NCBI RefSeq assembly: GCF_000744705.1
Contig: NZ_JQML01000001.1
Span: 8,380,017-8,444,016, forward strand
Length of the DNA: 64,000 bases
DNA from: Streptacidiphilus albus JL83
Lineage (GTDB): Bacteria > Actinomycetota > Actinomycetes > Streptomycetales > Streptomycetaceae
Reading direction: 5' to 3'
How positions within the stretch are numbered: position 1 is the stretch's first letter; each line of letters begins with the position of its first letter. The position numbers and the translations under genes are program-made. A model generated the notes under the pieces. The model searched no databases. It worked only from the letters and a program-made list of their open reading frames with translations, and was not told the DNA's origin. Shown here one piece after another: positions 7,713-16,176 of this stretch.

Positions 7713-9320
7713 ATGTCCGAAACCCCGGTCGACACCGCGACCGACCCCACTGGTCCAGAGCCGACGCCGGCGCCGGCGTCCGACGCCGCGGCCGGACCCA
7801 GCTACCTGAGCCACAAGCAGATCATGGTGGTCATGGGCGGCCTGATGGCCGGCATGCTGCTCGCCGCCCTCGACCAGAGCATCGTCGGCACCGCACTGCC
7901 GACGATCGTCAGTCAGCTCGGCGGCATCGACAAGCTGTCCTGGGTGGTCACCGCCTACCTGCTGACCTCCACCGCGGCCACCCCGCTCTGGGGGAAGATC
8001 TCCGACCTCTACGGCCGCCGGATCATCTTCCAGACCGCCATCGTGGTCTTCCTGGTCGGCTCCGCCCTCGCCGGGCTCAGCCAGAACATGGGCGAGCTGA
8101 TCGGGTTCCGCGCCCTCCAGGGCATCGGCGGCGGCGGTCTGATGTCGCTGGCCTTCGCCATCATCGGCGACGTCATACCCCCGCGCGAGCGCGGTCGCTA
8201 CCAGGGCCTGATGGGCGCGGTCTTCGGCCTCGCCAGCGTCGCCGGACCGCTGCTCGGCGGCTGGTTCACCGACAGCATCGGCTGGCGCTGGATCTTCTAC
8301 ATCAACCTGCCGATCGGCATCGGCGCCTTCGTCGTCTGCTCCTTCGCGCTGAAGCTGCCGGTCAACCGCCGCGAGCACGCCATCGACTACCTCGGCGCGA
8401 CCGCCATCGTCGCCGCCGTCACCAGCCTGCTGCTCTACCTGAACTGGGCCGGCACCTCCTACGGATGGGCCTCCTGGCAGGGCCTGGCGCTGCTGTTCGG
8501 CTCGATCCTGCTGACCGTCGGCTTCGTGCTGATCGAGATGCGCGTCGCCGAGCCGATCCTGCCGATGCGGCTGTTCCGCAACTCCATCTTCTCGGTCGGC
8601 AACTCCTACGGCTTCTTCGCCGGCTTCGCCATGTTCGGCGGCATCATCTACCTGCCGCTGTACCTCCAGGCGGTGCAGGGCATGTCGGCCATGATGTCGG
8701 GCCTGGGGATGCTGCCCGCCATCGCCGGGATCATGGCCACCTCGGTCAGCTCCGGCCGGATGATCGCCAGGACCGGCAAGTACAAGATCTTCCCGATCAT
8801 CGGCGCGATCGTGATCATCACCTCGCTGCTGCTGCTCAGCACCATCACCAACACCACGGCCTACTGGCAGATCGCCGTCTACGCCTTCATCTTCGGCGCC
8901 GGCCTCGGGCTCACCATGCAGACGCTGGTGACCGCCATCCAGAACTCGGTCCACTTCACCGACATGGGCGTGGCCACCGCCTCGGCCACGTTCTTCCGGC
9001 AGATCGGCGCCTCCATCGGCACCGCGATCTTCGGCACCGTGATGACCACCCGGACGGCGCACTACCTGGCCCAGGAGTTCAAGGACCGGCCCGGCGCCGC
9101 CGCCGGTGCGAGCGGGATCGACACCAACAACATCCAGGCCATCCACCACCTGCCGGCCCCGGTCAAGGAACTGGTCACGTCCGCCTTCGCGCACGCGATC
9201 GGTGACCTGTTCCTGGCCGGCGTGCCCTTCATCGCCATCGCCCTGGTGCTCGGCTTCTTCCTGAAGGAGAAGCCGCTGGCCACCATGGACGGCGCGGAGA
9301 TGGCGGCCCCCGCGCACTGA
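7713..9320 (+). CDS. MFS drug-efflux transporter, DHA2 (EmrB/QacA) family, 14 TM
   Basis: 535 residues with about 14 hydrophobic segments after a 35-residue acidic/Pro-Ala tail. TM1 carries LLAALDQSIVGTALPTIV (motif D1 of DHA2 pumps), the TM2-3 loop has GKISDLYGRR (motif A), TM4 FRALQGIGGGG (motif B) and TM5 GPLLGGWFTDSIGWRWIF (motif C, antiporter signature). This is a proton-driven exporter of hydrophobic, usually cationic, compounds. The start at 7713 has GGAG about 9 nt upstream. It is divergent from a TrmB-like regulator and is followed by a G-rich imperfect tandem repeat. Its substrate is unknown. Confidence 0.9.
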   Translation: MSETPVDTATDPTGPEPTPAPASDAAAGPSYLSHKQIMVVMGGLMAGMLLAALDQSIVGTALPTIVSQLGGIDKLSWVVTAYLLTSTAATPLWGKISDLYGRRIIFQTAIVVFLVGSALAGLSQNMGELIGFRALQGIGGGGLMSLAFAIIGDVIPPRERGRYQGLMGAVFGLASVAGPLLGGWFTDSIGWRWIFYINLPIGIGAFVVCSFALKLPVNRREHAIDYLGATAIVAAVTSLLLYLNWAGTSYGWASWQGLALLFGSILLTVGFVLIEMRVAEPILPMRLFRNSIFSVGNSYGFFAGFAMFGGIIYLPLYLQAVQGMSAMMSGLGMLPAIAGIMATSVSSGRMIARTGKYKIFPIIGAIVIITSLLLLSTITNTTAYWQIAVYAFIFGAGLGLTMQTLVTAIQNSVHFTDMGVATASATFFRQIGASIGTAIFGTVMTTRTAHYLAQEFKDRPGAAAGASGIDTNNIQAIHHLPAPVKELVTSAFAHAIGDLFLAGVPFIAIALVLGFFLKEKPLATMDGAEMAAPAH

Positions 9321-9337
9321 CGGTGGATCGGCCCGGT

Positions 9338-9396
9338 CGCGGGCCGGGGGCGCGGGGCGCGGGCCGGGGGTCGGGGCGCGGGTCGGGGGTCGGCGG
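9338..9396. repeat. Imperfect 19-20-bp G-rich tandem repeat (3 copies)
   Basis: Three diverged copies beginning CGCGGGYCGGGGG start at 9338, 9358 and 9377, directly after the exporter's stop codon. The run is strongly G-rich on the plus strand, and a following CCCCCGG stretch could pair with it, so it may also act as a terminator. Confidence 0.55.
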
Positions 9397-9484
9397 GGAG
9401 GTTCCGCCGGCCCCCGGCGCTCGCGGATCACCACTATCGGCCTAATAGCCACATATGCGTCAAATCGGCACGTATCGTGCTGGC

Positions 9485-11764
9485 ATGGCAATCAAGTCCC
9501 CGGGGGCTCTTCGGAAGGCCGGGCTCGGCGTGCGGCTGCTCGGTGCCAGCGTGCTCGCGGGCGTGCTCGTGGCCGGTCTCTGCGCGCCGCTGGTCGGCCT
9601 GGCCGGGATGAGCGCCAGGTCCGCGGTCGACGACTTCAACCAGCTCCCCGACGACCTGGCCGCCCCGGCGCTGGCCCAGGCGTCGACCGTCTACGACGCC
9701 GGGGGCGGGGTGATCGCCTCGGTCTACTCGCGGAACCGCACCGTCGTCCCGCTCGGCCAGATCGCGCCGATCATGCGCAGCGCGCTGATCGACATCGAGG
9801 ACCACCGCTTCTACCAGCACGGCGCCCTGGACCTGGCGGGCACGCTGCGCGCGCTGACCAGCAACGCCGACTCCGGGGGCGTGAGCCAGGGCGGATCGAC
9901 GCTGACCCAGCAGTACGTCAAGAACATCTTCGTGGAGGCGGCGGGCGACGACCAGGCCAAGGTGCTGGAGGCCCAGCGGCAGACCACCGGGCGCAAGATC
10001 AAGGAGCTCCGGTACGCCATGAAGCTGGAGCAGACCCTGACCAAGGACCAGATCCTGGCCGACTACCTGAACATCACCTTCTTCGGTGAGCAGGCCTACG
10101 GCGTGGAGGCGGCGGCCGAGCGCTACTTCAGCGTCCACGCCTCCCAGTTGACGGCCCCGCAGGCGGCGCTGCTGGCCGGGCTGGTGCAGTCGCCCTCGGC
10201 CTACGACCCGGTCAACCGGCCGGGCCTGGCCCTGCAGCGGCGCAACCAGGTGCTGGAGGCGATGGCCGGCTACGGCACGATCTCCCGGGCCCAGGCGGCG
10301 GCGTACGAGGCGTCGGATCTGGGGCTGAACGTCAGCCAGCCGAAGGAGGGGTGCATCACCGCCCGCCTGGGCGAGGCGTTCTTCTGCGACTACGTGGAGC
10401 GCGCCATCCTGCAGGACCCGACCTTCGGACCGACTCCGGCCGCGCGGCAGGCGCTCTGGGACCGGGGCGGGCTGCAGATCCACAGCACCCTCGACCCCAG
10501 GAGCGAGCAGGCGGCGACGGCCTCGGTGACCCGGCACGCCTATCCCGGCGACCGGGCCGCCGCCGCCATCTCCATGGTCCAGCCGGGCACCGGCAGGATC
10601 CTCGCCATGGCGCAGAGCCGCCCCTACGGCAACGCGGACAACCAGACCGAGCTGAACTACAACTCCGACCGGCTGACCGGCGGCGGCAGCGGCTTCCCCA
10701 CCGGCTCCACCTTCAAGGCGGTGACCGCGGCGGCGGCCCTGGAGAAGGGCATCCCGATGTCCACCGTCGCCGACGTGCCCTACCAGGCGAACTACCCGGC
10801 CATGGTGGACTGCACCGGCGCGGTCCACCCGGAGACCCCGGGCGACCAGAACGACAGCCCGGACCTCAAGGGCCGGTTCAACATGAAGACCGCCATGGCC
10901 AAGTCGGTCAACACCTACTTCGTCCCGCTGGAGGCGGTGACCGGGCTGTGCAACGTGGTCCACATGGCGCAGAAGCTGGGGCTCGGTTACCAGGCGGCGC
11001 TGGACCCGAACGACCCGGACCGGCTCTACCCGCTGGAGCAGGTCCAGTCGCTGACGCTGGGGGTCAACTCCTACACCCCGCTGCAGATCGCCGAGGCGTA
11101 CGCGGCCTTCGCCGCCGACGGCGAGTACTGCAAGCCGATGGCGATCGCCTCGGTCAGCGACAACACCGGGCGGGTCCTCAGCGTGCCGCGGCCGCAGTGC
11201 AGCCAGGTGATGTCGCCGACCACGGCCGAGTCCGTCAACACCCTGCTCGCCAGCGTCGTCGCCGACGGCGGCACGGCCTCCAGCATCGGCAACATCGGCT
11301 GGCAGGACGCCGGCAAGACCGGCACCACCAACAGCAGCCTCCAGGTCTGGTTCACCGGCTACACCCGGCAGATCTCCGCGTCCACCGTCATCAGCGACAC
11401 CACGGCGCCGCTGGCCTCGCTCAACGGGATCAACCTCGGCCCGGACTACTTCCCCACCGCCTACGGCTTCTCGATGGCCGGCCCGATCTGGGCGCAGGCG
11501 ATGACCGGCGCGATGGCCGGACTGCCGCAGGCGCCGCTGGACGAGACCCCGTTCACCGACCCCGACCCGGCGCTGCCCCCGGGCGCCTCGCCCGCGCCCG
11601 CCGCCACCAGCGGCTCGGTGAGCACCACCGGCTACCTCCGCCACCCCGCCCACCGCCGGCGCGGACCGTCCCACGGCCGGGGTCCCGAGGTCCTCGCCGC
11701 CCACCCGAACGCCGGCCCGAGCGGCCACGCCGCCTCCGCCGCCCCCGCCGCCCACGGGCAGTGA
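9485..11764 (+). CDS. Class A penicillin-binding protein (GT51 transglycosylase + transpeptidase)
   Basis: About 759 residues. A signal-anchor helix (roughly residues 15-42) is followed by a GT51 glycosyltransferase domain with IEDHRFYQH (catalytic Glu at about 105) and GGSTLTQQYVKN. The transpeptidase domain has S408-T-F-K411 (acylated Ser and its Lys), S474-V-N476 and K611-T-G. So both activities that polymerise and cross-link peptidoglycan outside the membrane look intact. The chain ends in a Pro/Ala/His-rich tail of about 70 residues. An in-frame ATG at 9455 would add 10 residues; neither start has a clear ribosome site. A -10-like TATCGT ends six bases before ATG 9485, which would suit a leaderless mRNA. 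It appears to be monocistronic, with general housekeeping or differentiation-linked wall synthesis as the likely role. Confidence 0.9.
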   Translation: MAIKSPGALRKAGLGVRLLGASVLAGVLVAGLCAPLVGLAGMSARSAVDDFNQLPDDLAAPALAQASTVYDAGGGVIASVYSRNRTVVPLGQIAPIMRSALIDIEDHRFYQHGALDLAGTLRALTSNADSGGVSQGGSTLTQQYVKNIFVEAAGDDQAKVLEAQRQTTGRKIKELRYAMKLEQTLTKDQILADYLNITFFGEQAYGVEAAAERYFSVHASQLTAPQAALLAGLVQSPSAYDPVNRPGLALQRRNQVLEAMAGYGTISRAQAAAYEASDLGLNVSQPKEGCITARLGEAFFCDYVERAILQDPTFGPTPAARQALWDRGGLQIHSTLDPRSEQAATASVTRHAYPGDRAAAAISMVQPGTGRILAMAQSRPYGNADNQTELNYNSDRLTGGGSGFPTGSTFKAVTAAAALEKGIPMSTVADVPYQANYPAMVDCTGAVHPETPGDQNDSPDLKGRFNMKTAMAKSVNTYFVPLEAVTGLCNVVHMAQKLGLGYQAALDPNDPDRLYPLEQVQSLTLGVNSYTPLQIAEAYAAFAADGEYCKPMAIASVSDNTGRVLSVPRPQCSQVMSPTTAESVNTLLASVVADGGTASSIGNIGWQDAGKTGTTNSSLQVWFTGYTRQISASTVISDTTAPLASLNGINLGPDYFPTAYGFSMAGPIWAQAMTGAMAGLPQAPLDETPFTDPDPALPPGASPAPAATSGSVSTTGYLRHPAHRRRGPSHGRGPEVLAAHPNAGPSGHAASAAPAAHGQ

Positions 11765-11783
11765 GCGGGCGGCCCGAGCGGGG

Positions 11784-12554
11784 TCAGCCGGAGGCGCGGG
11801 CCATCCGGTCCAGGGCGTGCAGCAGGGCCGGGAGCTCCGGGCCGCGCCCGATCGGGAGGACTTCGCGCGGCTGGTCGTCCAGGAGCAGCAGGGCGATGTC
11901 GTCGGTGCGGGCGGCCAGGCTCCAGCCGGGGCCGTCGGCGCGGACCAGCCGGGCGCCGTCGGCGGCGGGGGCGGAGCGGACGCGTCCGGCCGGTGGGGGA
12001 GTGCGGGTGTACTCGCGCGCCTCGGCCAGCACCTTGGCGACGTGCTCGGAGGGCGCCCGGCCGTCGTCGTTGCGGTTCACCGAGTCGGGGACCTGGCTGC
12101 GCCACTGGTCCCACTGCTTGCTGATCTCGTCGGCGCCGAGCCGGCGCTGCGCGGGGCCCCAGCCCTCCGGGTCCGGCGGGCTCAGCAGCGGGTGGTCGTC
12201 GTCGGTGGCGGCCGGGTCGTGCGGCTCGGGCAGCCCGGGCGCGCTCACGGCCAGCGGCAGCGGCCAGCCGGGGAAGGAGTCCACCACGGTCCGCTCGGGC
12301 GGGGTGAGGTCGTAGGGCATGCCGCAGTCCCAGGCGGCGATGGCGCAGCCGACCAGCGCGGCGTCGTCGGAGACCACCGTCCACCGCGCGCCGGCGGCGT
12401 CCTGGCCGAAGAGCAGGCCGTAGCCGTCGGCCCACGGTTCGAGGCCGAGGGTGTCGCAGGCGTCGGGGTAGTCGTCCCCGAGCACGCTGGGAAACTGGCC
12501 CGGCGTCAGCAGTACCGCGCTGAGCACGTAGAACTCGCCGTCGTCCTCGCCCAT
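11784..12554 (-). CDS. Conserved hypothetical protein
   Basis: A 256-residue soluble, acidic protein with no signal peptide or membrane segment. The N-terminal half (FYVLSAVLLTPGQFPSVLG ... GYGLLFGQDAAGARWTVVSDDAAL) looks like a compact alpha/beta domain. The middle is Pro/Asp-rich, and the C-terminal half ends ELPALLHALDRMARASG. I do not recognise a catalytic motif or a named family. The start at 12554 is followed by an acidic MGEDDGEF. It lies downstream of hpnH on the same strand with a 115-bp gap, so co-transcription is possible but not supported by overlap. Confidence 0.65.
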   Translation of the reverse strand: MGEDDGEFYVLSAVLLTPGQFPSVLGDDYPDACDTLGLEPWADGYGLLFGQDAAGARWTVVSDDAALVGCAIAAWDCGMPYDLTPPERTVVDSFPGWPLPLAVSAPGLPEPHDPAATDDDHPLLSPPDPEGWGPAQRRLGADEISKQWDQWRSQVPDSVNRNDDGRAPSEHVAKVLAEAREYTRTPPPAGRVRSAPAADGARLVRADGPGWSLAARTDDIALLLLDDQPREVLPIGRGPELPALLHALDRMARASG

Positions 12555-12669
12555 CCAGCCCCACTCCTTCGTGAGTCGGTCCTCCGGGGGCGCTGTGGCA
12601 GGCCCTCGGAGGTCGACACATGGTAGTGACGGGGAAGGGAGCAGTTCCAGTGGTGGACGAACGGTTCGG

Positions 12670-13674
12670 TCAGCCCGCGGTGATGGCGCGGATGCTCTCC
12701 TTGAGCGATCCCATGGTCGCCAGCACCGCCGTCGGCTCGTAGCCGCAGTGCGCCATGCAGTTGTCGCAGCGCGGGTCCTTGCCCCGGCCGTAGTTCTCCC
12801 AGTCGGTGGTCTCCAGGAGCTCCTTGTAGGTCTCCGTGTAGCCGTCCGCCATCAGGTAGCAGGGCTTCTGCCAGCCCTTGAGCGAGTAGGAGGGGATCGC
12901 CCACGGGGTGCACTCGAAGTCGGTCTTCCCCTCCAGGAAGTCCAGGTAGAGCGCCGAGTGGTTGAGCCGCCAGCTCTTGCGGCGGCCGTCCGCGAAGGCC
13001 TTCTTGAACAGCTGCCTGGTCTGCTCGACGCCGAGGAAGCGGTCCTGGTCGGGGGCCTTCTCGTAGGCGTAGCCGGGGGAGATCTGCATCCGGTCGACCT
13101 TGAGGTCGTCGTTGAGGTACTGCAGCACCTCGATGACGTCCTGCGCGCTGTCGTTCTGGAAGAAGGTGGAGTTGGTGTAGACGGCGAACCCGGCCGCCTT
13201 GGCCTGCCGGATCGCCTCGATGGCCTGGTCGAACACGCCGTCCTTGCTCACCGACTCGTCGTGCCGCTCGCGCAGCCCGTCGATGTGGACCATCCAGGCG
13301 AAGTTCCGGTGCGGCTTGAACTTGTGCAGGTGCTTCGGCAGCAGGACCGCGTTGGTGCAGAGCACCACGAACTTGCCCTTGCCGAGCAGCGCCCTGGTCA
13401 TCTCGTCGATCTGCGGATGCATCAGCGGTTCCCCGCCGGCCAGGGACACCATGGGCGCCCCGGCCTCCTCGACGGCGTCGACGACCTGCTGCACGGGCAT
13501 GCGCTGCTTGAGCACGCTCGCCGGGTGCTGGATCTTTCCGCAGCCGGCACAGGCCAGGTTGCAGGCGAAGAGGGGTTCGACCTCCACGATCAGCGGGAAC
13601 TTGTCCCGACGAAGGATCTTCTGCTTGAGGAGGTACGTGCCCATTTTGATGGTCAGGTTAAGTGGGAGTCCCAT
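12670..13674 (-). CDS. hpnH: HpnH: adenosyl-hopene transferase (radical SAM)
   Basis: 334 residues, the usual length. The radical SAM cluster is C38-NLA-C42-AG-C45 (FACNLACAGCGK), followed by GGEPLMHPQI. A C-terminal cysteine group (DPRCDNCMAHCGYEP) suggests a SPASM-like extra metal site. HpnH attaches the 5'-deoxyadenosyl radical to diploptene/hopene, giving adenosylhopane, the first step of side-chain building for bacteriohopanepolyols at the membrane. In Streptomyces hpnH normally sits in the hopanoid cluster with squalene synthesis genes and squalene-hopene cyclase; none of those is in this window. The leader holds a 7-bp GC hairpin (13696-13702 with 13709-13715). It is divergent from a TetR gene whose palindrome lies 51 bp from this start. 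Confidence 0.93.
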   Translation of the reverse strand: MGLPLNLTIKMGTYLLKQKILRRDKFPLIVEVEPLFACNLACAGCGKIQHPASVLKQRMPVQQVVDAVEEAGAPMVSLAGGEPLMHPQIDEMTRALLGKGKFVVLCTNAVLLPKHLHKFKPHRNFAWMVHIDGLRERHDESVSKDGVFDQAIEAIRQAKAAGFAVYTNSTFFQNDSAQDVIEVLQYLNDDLKVDRMQISPGYAYEKAPDQDRFLGVEQTRQLFKKAFADGRRKSWRLNHSALYLDFLEGKTDFECTPWAIPSYSLKGWQKPCYLMADGYTETYKELLETTDWENYGRGKDPRCDNCMAHCGYEPTAVLATMGSLKESIRAITAG

Positions 13675-13724
13675 GATCCGTGTCTCCGTTCCCCCGGGCC
13701 CCGGGATCGGGGCCCTGCCACTAA

Positions 13725-13739
13725 CATACAGACTGTATG
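13725..13739. promoter_or_regulatory. Perfect 15-bp palindrome, candidate TetR operator (hpnH/tetR)
   Basis: CATACAG (13725-13731), A, CTGTATG (13733-13739) is a perfect palindrome with a one-base centre, in the divergent hpnH/tetR region. Because it swallows the upstream in-frame ATG at 13737, it also argues that the TetR starts at 13755. Confidence 0.65.
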
Positions 13740-13754
13740 GAAGAGGATGAAGGT

Positions 13755-14414
13755 ATGTCGGTACCCCGGATAAGGCGGAGTCGGAGCGCGGAGCACGTCG
13801 CCGACACCCGCCGCGCGCTGGTGCGCGCGGCGCGTGAGCTGTTCGCCGAGCGTGGCTACGCGGCCACCGGTACCGAGGACATCGTGGCCGCCGCGCACGT
13901 CACCCGCGGTGCGCTCTACCACCACTTCAAGGACAAGGCCGACCTCTTCCGGTCGGTGATGGCCGAGTGCGCCGGTGAGATGGCCGAGCGGCTGGTCGCC
14001 CAGGAGACCGCGCGCGCCGAGCGGGAGCCCGGCGACGCCTGGCAGCTGCTGCGCACCGGCTTCCAGTCCTTCCTGGACGCCTGCAACGACCGGGACTTCC
14101 AGCAGATCGTGCTGATCGAGGGCCCGGCCGTGCTCGGCCACAGCGCCTGGGACGCGCTGGTGGAGGAGCACGGTTACCTGCTGCTCGCCGAGGCGCTGAG
14201 CGAGGCCATCGCCGAGGGCAATATCGAGCCGCTGCCGGTGGCGCCGCTCACCCGGATGCTGGCCGCGCTGATCTCCGAGGCGAGCCTCTACATCGCCCGG
14301 GCGGAGGACCATGCGGCGGCCCGCGAGGAGGCGGGTCTGGTGCTGGAGCGACTGCTCGCAGGACTGGGCAGCGGCCCGGGCGTGTCGCTGGGCCGGATGG
14401 AGTCCGCCCGCTGA
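13755..14414 (+). CDS. TetR/AcrR family transcriptional regulator
   Basis: About 219 residues. The helix-turn-helix is classical: TRRALVRAARELFAERGYAATGTEDIVAAA in successive helices, then HVTRGALYHHFKDKADLF. The ligand-binding half is helical and not assignable. I use ATG 13755 (MSVPRIRR) because the upstream ATG at 13737 is embedded in the palindrome. The gene lies between hpnH (divergent) and a Baeyer-Villiger-type monooxygenase (downstream, 113 bp away), and each flank has its own inverted repeat, so it may control both. Confidence 0.85.
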   Translation: MSVPRIRRSRSAEHVADTRRALVRAARELFAERGYAATGTEDIVAAAHVTRGALYHHFKDKADLFRSVMAECAGEMAERLVAQETARAEREPGDAWQLLRTGFQSFLDACNDRDFQQIVLIEGPAVLGHSAWDALVEEHGYLLLAEALSEAIAEGNIEPLPVAPLTRMLAALISEASLYIARAEDHAAAREEAGLVLERLLAGLGSGPGVSLGRMESAR

Positions 14415-14471
14415 CGCTGCGGCGGAGCCGCAGCCCTTCCCGTGCCGGGCCCGGTGCCCTAGTCTCCTGAC

Positions 14472-14493
14472 TGTGCCACTGATTACTGGCACA
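14472..14493. promoter_or_regulatory. Inverted repeat upstream of the monooxygenase
   Basis: TGTGCCA (14472-14478) and TGGCACA (14487-14493) are perfect inverted copies 8 bp apart. A second nested pair, CTGATT and AATCAG (14479-14484, 14493-14498), overlaps it. It sits between the TetR stop and the monooxygenase start and is a plausible operator for that gene pair. Confidence 0.55.
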
Positions 14494-14527
14494 ATCAGCG
14501 ATGTCGAATCCGGCAGGAGGCAGCCTG

Positions 14528-16111
14528 ATGGCGCGCAGCGAGACGCCCGGCAAGGACACGTCAGCGGGACGGAGTGCCGTCCCGGAGGAGGGCGGGGCGG
14601 ACCCCGGGATCGTCCAGCACGTCCGGGTCGCCGTCGTCGGCTCCGGCTTCGGCGGCCTCGGCGCGGCCGTCCGGCTGCGGCAGGAGGGCGTCACCGACTT
14701 CGTGGTGCTGGAGCGGGCCGACTCCGTCGGCGGCACCTGGCGCGACAACAGCTACCCGGGCTGCGCCTGCGACGTCCCCTCCCACCTGTACTCCTTCTCC
14801 TTCGCGCCGAACCCGGACTGGCCGCGCACCTTCTCCGGGCAGCCCGAGATCCGGGCCTACCTGGAGCGCGTCACCGACCGCTTCGGGCTGCGCCCGCACC
14901 TGCGGTTCGGCCACGAGGTGCTGGCCGCCCGCTGGGACGCCGACAGCACCCGCTGGGAGCTGGAGACCAGCCAGGGCCGGTACACCGCCGACGTGCTGGT
15001 CGCCGCCTGCGGACCGCTCTCCGACCCCGCCGTCCCCGACCTGCCGGGCATCGCCGAGTTCCCCGGCGAGGTCTTCCACTCGGCCCGCTGGAACCACGAC
15101 TACGACCTGACCGGCAAGCGGGTCGCGGTCGTCGGCACCGGGGCATCCGCCATCCAGATCGTCCCGAAGATCCAGCCACAGGTCGGCAAGCTGGTGCTGC
15201 TGCAGCGCACGCCGCCGTGGGTGATGCCGAGGATGGACCGCGACATCACCGCGCCCGAGCGCTGGCTCTACCGGCGCGTCCCCGCGGTCCAGCGCGGGCT
15301 CAGGGCGGCGCTCTGGTCCATCAGGGAGTCGCAGGTCAGTGCGTTCGTCAAGCGTCCCGGGATGCTCCGGGCGGCCGAGCGGCTGGCGCTGCGCAACCTG
15401 CGGAGCCACGTCGAGGACCCGGCGCTGCGCGCCGCGCTCACCCCCGACTACCGCTTCGGCTGCAAGCGGGTGCTGCTGTCCACCACCTACTACCCGGCGC
15501 TGACCCGGCCGAACGTGGAGGTGGTCGCCTCCGGGCTCAAGGAGGTGCGCGGCAGCACCGTGGTCGCCGCCGACGGCAGCGAGCACGAGGTCGACGCCAT
15601 CGTCTTCGGCACCGGCTTCCACGTCACCGACATGCCGATCGGCTCGCGGATCACCGGTGCGGGCGGCCGCACCCTGGCCGAGGAGTGGCAGGGCGGCATG
15701 GCCGCGCTGCGCGGCACCACGGTCAGCGGCTTCCCCAACCTGCTGATGGTGATCGGCCCCAACACCGGGCTCGGCAACAGCTCGATGGTGCTGATGATCG
15801 AGTCGCAGCTGAACTACCTCGCCGACTACCTGCGCCGGCTGGACGCGCCCGGAGTCCGGGCGCTGGACGCCACCACCGCCGCCCAGCGGCGCTGGAACGA
15901 CGTGGTGCAGCGGCGGATGACCCGCACGGTGTGGAACACCGGCGGCTGCCGCAGCTGGTACCTGGACGCCAACGGCCGCAACACCGTGCTCTGGCCCGGC
16001 ACCACCGCGGACTTCCGCCGGGCCACCAGGCAGCTGGACCCCGCCGAGTACGACCGGGTCACCGCTCCGGCCGCGGCGCCGAGCGCGCCCGCGGCCCCCG
16101 CCCGCGTCTGA
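14528..16111 (+). CDS. Flavin-containing (Baeyer-Villiger-type) monooxygenase
   Basis: About 527 residues. An N-terminal FAD fold (VAVVGSGFGGLGAAVRL) is followed by GGTWRDNSYPGCACDVPSH, a mid-chain FPGEVFHSARWN, and the NADPH fold VAVVGTGASAIQIVP. The middle motif fits the Baeyer-Villiger fingerprint FxGxxxHxxxW(P/D), except that the last residue is Asn. Such enzymes use NADPH and O2 to insert oxygen next to a ketone. I chose ATG 14528 because AGGAGG lies 7 nt upstream; ATG 14501 has none. The stop codon lies inside a 14-bp tandem duplication. It is followed 65 bp later by an SDR and preceded by a TetR. This layout suggests oxidation of a cyclic alcohol or ketone (SDR then monooxygenase), which is inference. 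Confidence 0.87.
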   Translation: MARSETPGKDTSAGRSAVPEEGGADPGIVQHVRVAVVGSGFGGLGAAVRLRQEGVTDFVVLERADSVGGTWRDNSYPGCACDVPSHLYSFSFAPNPDWPRTFSGQPEIRAYLERVTDRFGLRPHLRFGHEVLAARWDADSTRWELETSQGRYTADVLVAACGPLSDPAVPDLPGIAEFPGEVFHSARWNHDYDLTGKRVAVVGTGASAIQIVPKIQPQVGKLVLLQRTPPWVMPRMDRDITAPERWLYRRVPAVQRGLRAALWSIRESQVSAFVKRPGMLRAAERLALRNLRSHVEDPALRAALTPDYRFGCKRVLLSTTYYPALTRPNVEVVASGLKEVRGSTVVAADGSEHEVDAIVFGTGFHVTDMPIGSRITGAGGRTLAEEWQGGMAALRGTTVSGFPNLLMVIGPNTGLGNSSMVLMIESQLNYLADYLRRLDAPGVRALDATTAAQRRWNDVVQRRMTRTVWNTGGCRSWYLDANGRNTVLWPGTTADFRRATRQLDPAEYDRVTAPAAAPSAPAAPARV

Positions 16112-16127
16112 CCGCCCGCGTCTGACC
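16100..16127 (+). repeat. 14-bp tandem duplication including the monooxygenase stop codon
   Basis: GCCCGCGTCTGACC occurs twice head to tail (16100-16113 and 16114-16127). Each copy contains TGA. The first is the stop of the monooxygenase; the second is out of its frame. Confidence 0.8.
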
Positions 16128-16176
16128 GCCCGCCCGGATCCGCACCCTCCAACGCAACTGAGAGAGGCAGCACCCC

